Assembly: GCA_036971715.1 (NCBI GenBank)
Contig: JAVHJL010000004.1
Location: 2,108,001 to 2,172,000, forward strand
From: Arthrobotrys musiformis
Taxonomy: Eukaryota; Ascomycota; Orbiliomycetes; Orbiliales; Orbiliaceae
DNA: 64,000 nt
Reading direction: 5' to 3'
Made by a program: the position numbers and the translations under genes. The notes beneath the pieces were generated by a model. It was not told where the DNA came from. It saw only the letters and a list, made by a program, of their open reading frames with translations, and did not search any database. This document shows, piece by piece, positions 33,280-44,600 of this stretch (position 1 is its first letter; every line of letters starts with the position of its first letter).

Positions 33280-34182
33280 ATGGGACGTTGGGATTCACCG
33301 TCGCCGACGCGGGCGCGCTCGCGGTCTCCACGCGACAGTAAACGGGATGACAAGCAGGATGACAAACGGGACGATAGACGAGATAATCGAAGGGATGACA
33401 GGAGGCATGATAGAAGGGACGGCAGGCGTGACGATAGAAGGGATGACAGAAAAGACAGGGACGCCCAGCGGAAACGGAGTAGATGGGAGGACGAGGATGA
33501 CGGGAAAAGCGGGAGCAGGAGAGATCGTGATCGGGACGAGAAGGGGAGGGATAGAGATAGAGAAAGGCGCAGACGGGACGACGACAGTTCAAGACGGGAC
33601 CGAGACCGAGACCGAGACCGCGGAGGTCGAGAAAAGGAAAAGGAAAAGGAAAAAGACCGCCGCCGACCCACCTCCAAATCACCCCCCCAAGAAGAAGAAC
33701 CAGAAGCACCCCCCAAGGAAGCCCCAAACTTCAACCGCACCACCCATCTAGTCTCCGAAACCAACACCCTCAACGGCGTCGTCCTAAAATACGTCGAACC
33801 CGCCGAATCCCGCCTCCCACCTTCATCGATAACCTACCGTCTCTACGTCTTCAAATCCTCCGAGATATTAGAAACGATAACGTTATCAACCCGTACGGCC
33901 TGGCTATTCGGCCGCGACAGGTTAGTCGCCGATATCCCCCTCGACCACCCCAGCGCATCGAAACAACATGCCGTCATACAATTCAGATTCATATCGAAGG
34001 TGAACGAGTACGGCGAACGGAAGGGTGAAGTGAAGCCTTACGTTATCGATTTGGGAAGTGCGAATGGGACTATGGTTAACGGCGATGCGGTGCCCGAGAA
34101 GAGGTACTTTGAGCTGAAGGAGAAGGATGTTGTTACCTTTGGGCATAGTAGTCGGGAGTACGTTTTGATGGTGGAGAAGTAG
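33280..34182 (+). CDS. FHA-domain splicing/retention factor SNIP1/Pml1
   Basis: A single exon encodes 300 residues from the ATG at 33280; the frame stays open upstream but has no earlier ATG. The N-terminal half (residues about 5-135) is an Arg/Asp/Ser-rich low-complexity domain of DDRRDDRR- and RDRDRDR-type repeats. Residues about 140-300 match the conserved C-terminal FHA domain of SNIP1, yeast Pml1 and plant DAWDLE. It has the lead-in FNRTTHLVSETNTLNGVVLKY, then WLFGRDR, SKQHAVIQFR and DLGSANGTMVNG, which carry the phosphothreonine-binding Arg, Ser and Asn residues. In yeast this is a subunit of the RES complex, which helps spliceosome activation and retains unspliced pre-mRNA in the nucleus. 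Length and layout fit the animal SNIP1 pattern. Confidence 0.92.
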   Translation: MGRWDSPSPTRARSRSPRDSKRDDKQDDKRDDRRDNRRDDRRHDRRDGRRDDRRDDRKDRDAQRKRSRWEDEDDGKSGSRRDRDRDEKGRDRDRERRRRDDDSSRRDRDRDRDRGGREKEKEKEKDRRRPTSKSPPQEEEPEAPPKEAPNFNRTTHLVSETNTLNGVVLKYVEPAESRLPPSSITYRLYVFKSSEILETITLSTRTAWLFGRDRLVADIPLDHPSASKQHAVIQFRFISKVNEYGERKGEVKPYVIDLGSANGTMVNGDAVPEKRYFELKEKDVVTFGHSSREYVLMVEK

Positions 34183-35206
34183 TAACCCATTTTCCCCACG
34201 CTCGAGACTACCTTCTATATAGTTACTTTTCCAACAACTTTTGGAGATTATGGGTGTGGTTATGTACGATAGATTGTATTTAGCGACTTTTTTTCTTATG
34301 ATGATAGCAAATATTGAAGGCTTGCAACCGATATATGTGAGCGGTCAAGTCACAATCATGATGACTTCCCAACACTAATTATCTACCGTCGCGTAGAAAC
34401 TAATCGATATCGCGATGGGCTATGATGGTGAGTATTCAAACTCACTGTAGGTAGGCGACTATGGATTTGCCCCTCCAGTAACATTCATATTTAAAATACA
34501 GGTTATCCGCAGGATATCATGGCGAACGGTGTATACCAGCCCCGTCCTATAGCCCACAGCTGTACAGAATACAGGCAGTTTGCCAGAAAAGCACGCAGGT
34601 TCAGCTGTATACTTGTTCCCTAGTTCTCCCTTTTTTTAGACCGGCGTTTGAGATATTCGTAATTTAAGAAGATACGGCGTTTAGGTTGTCTCCTTATCTC
34701 GTAAATCAAATGCTGCTGCGCATGCGGCTGTTGTCTCCTGCGGCTCAGCGCCATTCATTTAGATACTTATTGGTTATTAATTACATTACGATCTAAGGGA
34801 GGCAAAGGGGTGTTAAAACATAGCCCATAGCTCAATTAAAGGGCCAAGAGCTTGAAGAAAGAAATAAAGCTCCCTTGATGCTAAACCGCAATGGATTCTC
34901 GAACATTCGTCTCTGCATGTGCAGTATACTAGTAACTAACCTGTTCCGTCCCCAAGAATCTAGCCTCGAATCCAGTCAAGAGTCTAGCCACGAGACCAGT
35001 CTAGCCCTGAGATCTCGAGATGCATTATCGCGACGGTAGAAACTGGTTCCGGTTACAATTCAAGTACCCACTTCCAATTCTCGAACGCCCCTTCATATTT
35101 TGGGTTCCCTTCCCGGCAGTCTCTCAGGCGGGCTCAATTCTAGCTTTGATACAGGTCTCGAGGCTCCTTTGATACCTCGCTCCCCATCAAGTGACTAAAT
35201 CGCGTT

Positions 35207-35234
35207 GAGGCTCCCACGTTGAGGCTCCCACGTT
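35207..35234 (+). repeat. Perfect 14-bp tandem duplication
   Basis: GAGGCTCCCACGTT occurs twice head to tail (35207-35220 and 35221-35234). Confidence 0.95.
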
Positions 35235-35349
35235 GTTGTATTTCCAAATTCGGCGAGTGGCTAGAATTGGCAACAACACATTTTGAGGTGACACAAGGTT
35301 TTGAACGAAACCTTCGACTTATTGCTCAGAATTATTCTTCCTTTCCGGC

Positions 35350-35374
35350 TTTTTTTTTTTTTTTTTTTTTTTTT
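35350..35374 (+). repeat. Poly-T tract of 25 bases
   Basis: An uninterrupted T run within the gene-free region. It could be a minus-strand poly-A relic or a nucleosome-excluding element. No flanking target-site duplication was noticed. Confidence 0.95.
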
Positions 35375-38300
35375 CCGACATAAACGGCTTTGGGAGTATG
35401 CTAGGCTAGTATTATTGCACAGCCCCTATATGCTCTCTCCAAAGCTTGCTTTTGATGTTACATTTGATAGTGCTTTAAACAAGCCCTTGGGAAAACTCTC
35501 GGGTTACGGCTAACTTATGTCGTTCCAACATTTTTTTCGCTCGGGTCAATGCAAACGACCAGTATCAATTTCAACCCTCAACTAACGATGTTGGCATTCG
35601 AAGACTTGCTTCGAGACGATTGTTGAGTGATACCGTGACGGGCTTATACGCAACCTTCGAACTATGTCGCCGGTTTGAGTACATCAATACCCTTAGCATG
35701 AGAAAAATGACGTTTAGTGTTGGATCCGGGAGCTATGTCAAGAACAGAGTCTGGATCAAATATGTGAGACCTCGCTAGCAAGCCCGTTGAACTAATACTC
35801 AGACGTTACATGGTACCATATACTTTCCCGTCCTTGCTAGGATTTTCACCTCAAAGCTCCGAGGATAATGCCATAGAGTGGGATTGACTAGCCTGTGGCA
35901 CGGACATCAACTGCCTTCCTTTGCCTGTATCCGGTCGTTTTCATGTGTGGACAAAGACCTTTGTATTGAGACACTTCGAGATCGCACCGGAACGACTTCA
36001 TCAAACCGATGGCTCATCACCCCCATCTGATCACCGAGCTCATCGGTACGGGAATCACCAGTACATAATCTAGCTCATTTACGAAATTGTAACCAAAGGC
36101 GGGCCAAAAAATACACAAGATACTCCTCTGCCGGATTTGTCACAAAAAGATAATCTCAACATGCACATATCCCCTCTTTTGCCGGTCTCCCCATCGCAGT
36201 CGCTTGCATAAGCCGTATTCAGATCTTGTTACTTGATATTCAAATATCAATACCTCAGCCTTACTGTAGGATCATGAATCAACGGCCCGGCCGGGGCTGA
36301 GCTCCGCGAATTCTTTAACCCGAGTATCCAACAGGAAATCCGGTTTACTACCGCAGTTGAATTCGGGGTTATTGGTATTACTACCATTGTACATGTACAA
36401 CCTTTATGGGAAAGCCCCTCTCTGTGCCGCATTTTTCATGCCTACAACATACCAATAGCGAGGGAAAACGAAGTGCCCTGCTGACTATATCACAAGTTAT
36501 AAAAAAAAATTTGTTTGTTATACCCACGACCTAACAGGTTTTATTTGTTGCCTGTTATGTATAACAAACCCTCTCAGCCTAGAATTCGAAGCCTGAAAAA
36601 ACAAAACGAGAGTTCCCAAATGACGTTGAAAAAAACCCAGGTCAACCTTGTCGGGAGAGAAAAAATTCGCATAAACCTACCAACAGCAAACAAGTTTACA
36701 AAATAGGCGGCCGAAGGGTATACAAAAGAGGGTCCTTTTTGTAGAACTTCTAGCGCAGATTATAATGTAATGTAATGTAATGCACCGGGTATAGACCGAT
36801 CCGATCCTTCCGATGTATGGATGTAAAATGTCAACGTCTATCATATACGCTAAGATACGCTCTCCCCCCTCGTCGAATGTCATCAAAATTACAACTTACG
36901 CCATCGACCGATAGGCCTCCGCCGGCCCCTTACCTTATCCACATCATATGACAGTATCTCGCCATTCGCCGAGGCGTTGTAGACATTGTACTAACGGTAG
37001 ATGTCAATTATATGCGAATTAGGTGTTTGTTTTTAGGAAGAGGCAGGACCGGGGTACCGGTTATCGACAAGGTCATCTATAAAACTCTGGGATCATAGAT
37101 AACTATGGGTTCCCTTGCTTCTGGCTTTCTAGATTTGCAGGCTAAGTGTTCTTCGTGACGAAAAAAATACAAAAAAGAAAACTGCCTAGGTATTTGTGTG
37201 TGGGTGGGAAAGAGAGATTCCAGGCCTCGCTGCCATGTGGGAATCGAGACAAAGTCCGGAATCGGTGTGGGTGTTTGTGCTGCTTCTAGGGTTGGATTTA
37301 CGGTATCGAATTTCCTTTTGTGGGATTATCCTCTAGCATTCAGTCTTTTTTTTTTGTTGGGTAGGGTTGTGTGGGTGAGTGTGGATGTGATTTTCGTGGG
37401 GTTATCGAAAGAAACACCGTGGTTCGTCTCGGTTAAATATCGTCTACCGACGATGTTTAATTTCGCTTCACCCTAGTATGTAGACGGTGGGCTGAGAGTT
37501 GCAACGGATAGGCTTACAGTTTCCAATTTGGTGGCGCTAAAAGAGCGGTTTCTTTGGTATGCAGCTTGGCGTGTGGAGGATAAGCAGCTGAAAACAGAAC
37601 CCCGGTTGCATTAATATTATCGATAGATACATGGACTCGATTGCGGGCAAAAAATGGATTGTCTTAAATTCCCGATCACAAATTTTTGGGGCGAGATGGT
37701 AACTTTTTTTTTTGTGTGTGTTCGTAATTTATTATGCTGCGTATACCTTTAAGGTGCCTACATGCAACGGAGAAGTCCCCGGGGATTTCCCAAATGTTGC
37801 CTTTAAATTTTTCCTTTTGACTCAAAGCGAATTTCGAATTTGGATTGGTTCCTTTTTCTTTTTTTGTTCTTGTGAAATTTATATCGACGTATCAGGTATA
37901 GAATATGCAGACGCATCAGAGATCTCGCATACCTGCCTATCAAAGAGCTTGCCGTTCTATCGCGATAACAAGAGGTTGGTGATAGGCGGCCTTATGAGGT
38001 ACATGAGGCCTCGAGGACATGAATTTCCAACTTCCACATGTGAGCTCGAGCGCTCTTCCAAGAGAAAAATTGCAGTCTCAACTTCCTGTTGAGTTTACCC
38101 GAGTTCGAAAAGAACGGTTAGGATTTTTTACTCTTTTCGTTCTTTGAGAGGGTTTATGCATGAACGAACGGGGCCCATGTGGAATGGAGTACCCGAGGAA
38201 TGGGCAGCGACTTTTTTTTTTTTTTGGCTTTTCTATTTTCGAAGACTGTGCTCTCAAGGTAGCCTCGTAACTCGTTACTCTCAAGGCTTACGAGGCTCGA

Positions 38301-41300
38301 ATGTGTCTCGGTCTTTTTGAAGAGAGGTCAAAGCTTGCCCATTCGGGCAGCTGTAGGCTGATGAGATTCTGATAGACGGTTTGCTCACCCCACATCGCAC
38401 CCACCACAATCCGCCCCTCCACGAAGGAAGATTATCTATGCCAGATCCTAACGAGAATGTCGGATCGGATATTCGAGCCGTTACTCCAGATTTGCTGACC
38501 AGAAAGGGAAGTGTGATTACAGCGCCACAAAGGAAAAAAAAAGAGAGAAATACTCAAATTCTAACCTCCTGTTGGAAGGCGCTGATCCAAAGAGGCCTTC
38601 GTGAGATCCACATTCCAGTGGATCTAGGCTAATGTTAACCGCCCAACTTACTAAATGATCCGTGCCACCATTTTCACCAATAGTAGTCGGCCTTGCGAGT
38701 TAGACACTTTCCTTATCGATTAGATTAAAATACTGCCCGGGGTTTTCCTTTGAGAGCGAAAGGAACTTTCTTTTTGAAATACAAGAAGGAATGGTATGTC
38801 TTTTGCCGGCCGGGCCAGGTCTGGCTGTGCCAGAATCCAACAGTTTGGTTTTTTCTTTCCAGGCATTATTCTTCCGAGCCTGGATACTTCTCAAACGTGA
38901 ACCATGATTTCTTTCAAGTGTGTTTCCGGTAGAACTGCAGTTTTCAGATAGGTTTCGAAATTATTGTTTCTCACCATTGTCGCAGAGTTCCCCGGGTTTT
39001 CGCATGAACGAATGCACGGGTCGGTTACGGATCTCATTTCGCTCTCTCTCGTGTTCCAACGTTCGCCAGAGACGGCAGGCATAAACTGATATTACGGAAC
39101 GGCGGCTGAATGATATCATGTTCCCTCGACCCACAATTGAATGCGTTGACCTAACTGGTCTGTGAGGGTGGCCTTGGGAAAGTGGAGTTCTATTTTTCGA
39201 GTCCTGCGACAGGCGAACTCACACACACCAGAAAAGAAGTTTTGTCGTTAAACAGTTGCTTTTTCTTCTGTTCTTCCCTCAAGCACGTTCCAGGATCGGA
39301 AATTGACCTGGACTGCTGCAATCCCTGCTCTAGCCAATTGGCACCGGTCATTTGTGTTTCGGCAGATCCATGTCTTCATGCAGCTTCTGCTTTGTTGGCG
39401 AATCACATAAAAGTCAGACGACGTGATGTACTTTCCAACGGTTGACCGTCGACGACGGCGGGCAAAAAAAGAACGAATGTTAACTTCCCTTCAGAAAAAA
39501 AAGGTTCTTTGGGGCGGTGGGGCCCCACTCACACGGCTTGTGGATCAGCCACCCCATGACACCAAAGACCGCAAGCAAATGCACCTGGAATCGGCGTCCC
39601 ATGACGGAGTGTTCAGCGGCGCAGAAGTATCGAGGACTTTTTGCGACTTCCAGGCATCATAACGAGGGTCCGCTTTCAATTGAATGTTTGCCCATTGCGC
39701 ATGTACCGGTACTGGTACCGGAAGGTGTACTAAGGCAGCCGCGCGTAGTTGCATATTTGATCGAGCATGATCTCAAGGAAAGAATCCCCGAAGATTATGT
39801 CAATGTTATGTTATGCCATGTAGGCGCAAATGTATGTGAGCTTGTTGAAATGTTGCGCATTTTCTCCCATTGCATTGGTCATTTTCTTTTCTTTTCTGTT
39901 TGTTTCCCCCAGACGGAGTTTTTAATTCCAACTGTCATGTTTTGACAGCTTGTGATTATATCACGACTTGCGACGCATCATGAAGCGCACTCCACTTTTT
40001 GCGATTCAGCGACTGCGACATGAACATGGATATTCAGGAGAATCGTGAAGGGGTTTCCTTTCAGGCTCGGTCTTTTTGGACCTGAATATATTACCAGGCC
40101 GCCTTATTATCGATAGATATTAATCTAGAGGGCCTTCGAACAAGCCACTTTTTACGCGAGTGGTAAGAAAAGATCCCAGTTCCTATCAGGCATCATAGTC
40201 GTGGTGGTGGTGGGGGAGGGGCAATTGTGGCCTCCTATCACATCCTTACGATTTATTTCGCAACACGGCACAGAGGGCCTCGGCCCAGGGGATTATGATA
40301 CAGGATTATGGGATCGACTATGTAATGTATGTCGGCCGCTTGCAATATTCCGCTCATGTACCGTGCGCAGAGTTAAGGGGGGAATGTAGGATGCAATTGC
40401 GGCCGGTAATGTGAAGCTGAAGTGAGAAAAGCCTCATGGGTTTATATAATTATAATAAGAAATATGAAAGTAGTAATACTATGGAAAATGTTTCCTGCCG
40501 TTCGAAGGTTTCATTCAAAACCTCGGCCGTCGAGAATCACGGGGTTAATCCTAGGTTAATTGTGTTTGTGGCTTTGGTCGTATGCGTATGTCCTTCTTTA
40601 TCGATATTAACTCTTAAGGTTCTTGGGGATCTTAATACACTAATGCTGGGTTATCGCCTTCCTCAACCACATGTCAGTGTTTGTCAACGAAAGAAAAAAA
40701 ATATTTCCTCATAAGTCGCGATACTTTACTGGCAAACGAACCGAGAATAGAGGTCTAAAAGCCGTTCTCGTGTATTGATTGTGGAGGCTACGACACAAGC
40801 AGGCACCTACCCGAAGAAGGAGCGGAAGAGAAATCGTCTATTTTCAGAATATCAGACGAAGTGTGGCCCAGAAAAACAAATTCTCCCTGGAGTCAAAAAA
40901 GCACAAGGGAAAGAAAAGAAACTGTGGTGGTGGGCTGACCTTGAAGGTCTTTTGGTCTCGAGTCAAGGATCTCTAATCTGTGATCCGTTCTTCAACCACA
41001 CCGCTCCGTGCTTTTTTGCGCCCAAGCCCCACGGCCGGTGAACGCACACCTTCCAAAATACGTTTTTCTTATTTTCATCAGCGCTCCGTGAACTGAATAA
41101 TCGGCCGCTCATAGACGTGAAATTTACCTTATTTGAAAAAACAAACTCCATACATACCTTGAAAAGTGTCTGTACCCCTTTGGTTGGAAGCACAAGGTTA
41201 ATTATCTTTTTTCGTACCCCCCCTTCCCTTGCTTTCCTGTTATACTTCTAGATCTTTTTTTAATCCTCTAATATCCAGAAGGTTCAAGATTTTTTTTTCT

Positions 41301-41664
41301 CTTCCACCTTTTTTGCCCTTCAGCCCTTGTGCTTCATAACCTTATCGCCGTCGACATCAAAGGTAGTACCAGCGGTTGTACTGGAAAGAGTAGATCGTTA
41401 GGAACAGAGGAAGAAAAATATTATTACGGGAAACGCCGAGAAAGATACACATTATTTCGACATTATTATCTGATATCATCTGGGAGGTTTATGACTATTT
41501 TCCCACATTCAAACAACAAACACCAGCATAATATCACCGTCCTTCACCTTTATTTTTGAACTGGACATAAAGATCTATCAAATGATATAGCTCGTGGTTC
41601 AGCAGCTCTCTTGTTTTACACAAACCATCCCGGCCTTCTTCAAACGACGTATATATTTTCAAAA

Positions 41665-44600
41665 ATGGGTCCAACATTGGATATTCAGCGACCACCGTAC
41701 CCTACGGCAGAAACGGTTATCGACTCAGAAGATGAACTGGATAACCTTGACGAAAGAATTACAGTTGGAAACCACAAGCCTAACAAAGGTGGCATAGATT
41801 CATGGGTCAACAAGCCAGCGCATAAGAAGAACAAAAGCGTCGACAAAACAAATAATGGTAGTAACAGTCGTACGGGAGCGAGCAAGGACAAGAACGTTAA
41901 CAAGAGATGGAGCTTGGGAGTCACGCCGTTGACGGTGAATACTTCTGAGAAGCGCCAACATCCGCAGGGAAGGATTAGGACTATGTCAATGTCTGAGGCT
42001 ACGAGGCAGGGATTCGGTAAGCAAGCATACGCATTTCTTTTGAAGTTGTTATTGTCATATTTACATACATACATACACACATACACACATACATAGAAAC
42101 CACGTCTCTGCTTCTGGTTTGTTTGCAGACGTCAACATCGTCCAATGGTGTGGCTATCGCATGTTGACTTGACTGGTTTCTGTTTTTGGATTTCGAGTTT
42201 GTGGTTTTTTTCTTCCCTATCAGCTTGTGACGGACCATGCAAGTGGTCCTAACGGGCATGGTTGTTTGTCATGTTGCATTCTTCCACGATCCACTTTTTG
42301 CTGTCGAGCTTTTCTAGCTGCAGATGCATACTGCATGACTATTATTTAGTTCAATGGGTGTTTGGGGTCCCTCGCCCATAACCGTTACCTATCCTTTTTC
42401 CCAGTTGTTTTTTTTTTCCTTCTCGCCCTTTTTCCCACAGAAAAAACGAGAAAGCGAGCGAAAAAAAAAAAAAAAAAAAAGGGCAAGAGAATTTCCTGGT
42501 CAGTACGGGGCAGTTCTGGCTTCGAGGCCTTGCCCTTGGCCTTGTCCTGTTCAAGCGCTTGCTCAAGTTTTCATTGGCCAAAAAGTTTTCCCAAAGGTTT
42601 TCCCATTCGCCAGCCAGTATTATTATACAGTACCGCAGCAGGCTGGGGTTTCCCTTTCGTGAAAAAAGATTTTCGCCCGTCTGCATTTGCCCAGCTGCAA
42701 CCGACGACGCGAAAGGGTGGGTGTCCCAGTTCCAATCGTTCTTTCGTTCATTCGCGGAGAGTACCAAAACCACTTGGAGAGAATGAAGGGAAGTTTTTCC
42801 GGTGTCAAGGGAAACTGTGTCGATAACGCGCATTTCCTCTCCTTTCGATATTAAATATCGTTCATATCGAGTATCGTCGCCAGAAGATTCGCCTTCATTC
42901 TTCGGTGCTCGTGGGGTTTAGACTGCCGTCCCGAACTTGCACTTTCCCTGGTTGTGCGCCCCGCATTTCCCATTTTCTCAGATTTCTTCCTGGCAGTTTT
43001 GAGCTTATCCTTATTTACATTTTCCTTTATTTTCCTTTCTCTCTGCACTAGCTCTCTTTTCCCTAGCCTCCTTTTTCTCGTTCATGCCCAAGCCCAAACC
43101 TAGTCTTGAGCCCATGCTAGTGCTTTAGGGTCCGGGTGTTATTAGTGTGTTATAACAACCTGTCCCGCTGAAACTAATTCTTTTCTATTATCGTTTGTGG
43201 TTTGTTATTAGCAGCAGCAGCCAGTGAAAAGCCAACTCACATCCTGACGAGTCTTCCTTTATCGTCGTCTTCTTCCTCTAAGAATTCGAGCTCGAACAAC
43301 CATTCGCTGCCCACTCCGGCTGCCAGCCCATCATCCACCACGCCCCCAATCGATACCAAGATTGGGCCTATTAGCAGCAGCATCTCTACGTCAGCAGCAG
43401 CAGCTAATACCAACGGTAATTATAGTGTCACTAACCTTGCTGCAAAGTTTTCCGCTGCAGCTGCACAATCACATTCCAAGAACATCTCTTCGTCTTCGTC
43501 CTCTTCTTCCACAGCTGCTGTAGTGGGTGCTGCATCAAGGGGGGCAAGCCCTACTTCTAAATCTAATCGCCCGCGCCCGCGATCTTATTCTGCATACCCC
43601 TCCAGTGCTTCCTATCCCTCCGAGACTTTTGTATCTAGTCTTCATAAACCCCCTACGCCCGTCTCCATATCCGAGGACGACGAAGGCGAAAGCGAGGGCG
43701 AGGACCAAAGCGAAAGCGAGAAATCAAGCTCACACCACCTAGCCATGCCTGCATTAAAAAAGCCGCAGATGGCGGGTCAGCAAGTCCCACTGGCCCCCTC
43801 ATCCGTAGTCTCTGCTTCATCCGGTTCATCTTCCCCCTCAGAATCATCATCTGGCTCTTCACTCGAAGAAGACACTTCAAGACGGGCAAATTTTAGAAAG
43901 TTGTCCGGTCTCCAAACCCAAAATAATGGATACTTCCCTTCCGTAAGCGACGAGGTTCAATCTCCAATGCCAGAGGCCCCGGCTCCACCATCGAGAGGCT
44001 CTAATTCCGCTGCCGCTTCTGAAGCCTCGAGCTCCGAGGACATGAAGTCTGGCGAACAAAAACATCAAGGCTTCGCTCCACCAAACCCTGTTCCAACTCC
44101 AAAGTCTGCTGCCCCGCCATCGAAGAATAATATTAATAATCGACCACCGGCCCACAGTCGGACTTACTCTAATGCTACAGTGACTGGTCCTGAATATGAT
44201 CAAGATGCATACGGCCAAGATGCCTATGGTGCTTATCCATACCCGCCAATTCATCGCAAGAGGAACTCCTTCTCGAGCAGTGGTAGTCGACAAACCGCTA
44301 TCGCTGGTATCGCTCAAGGCGCCCCAGCCGGCCTAGGACTTGATGCCAGTGTTTTCGAGTTCCTCGACGAAGGTGAAGAAGATGAAGCTGCTCACGAAGA
44401 AGAACACCAGACAGCTTCCGAGGTATCAGCGCCAATTCCTGAACCCTCTCCAGCACCTTCTAGACAGGCTCCAGCTCCAGCTCCAGAACCTCGACCGAAG
44501 ACTCCAGTAAAACCAGCCAGTCCCAAGAAAGCCACTCCAACATCTGCTACTGCTCCTCCGCGAGCCACTCCTTCTCATCCCCAAGATCCTTACTTCTCTT

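Larger units (their letters stand above)
34183..41664. other. 7.5-kb region without a recognisable gene
   Basis: No frame in this stretch shows protein-like composition, splice-linked exons or a known domain. It holds the 3' UTR of SNIP1/Pml1, a 25-base poly-T (35350-35374), a perfect 14-bp tandem pair (35207-35234), imperfect TCTAGCC/CGAGACCAGTC repeats near 34958-35020, and many short T- and A-runs. The part next to 41665 probably contains the promoter and a long leader of the DUF6594 gene. A long non-coding transcript, a decayed element or an undetected small-exon gene cannot be excluded. Confidence 0.5.

Noticed and set aside
33228..33773. Ser/Arg/Leu-rich antisense ORF opposite SNIP1/Pml1
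   Set aside because: It is the reverse complement of the Arg/Asp repeat domain; no independent support.
35350..35374. Poly-T as the tail of an inserted retroelement
   Set aside because: No target-site duplication, no reverse-transcriptase-like sequence on either side.
39517..39945. 142-codon ORF in the gene-free block
   Set aside because: Composition is Cys/His-rich and uneven, there is no splice context or recognised domain, and it overlaps other frames of similar length.
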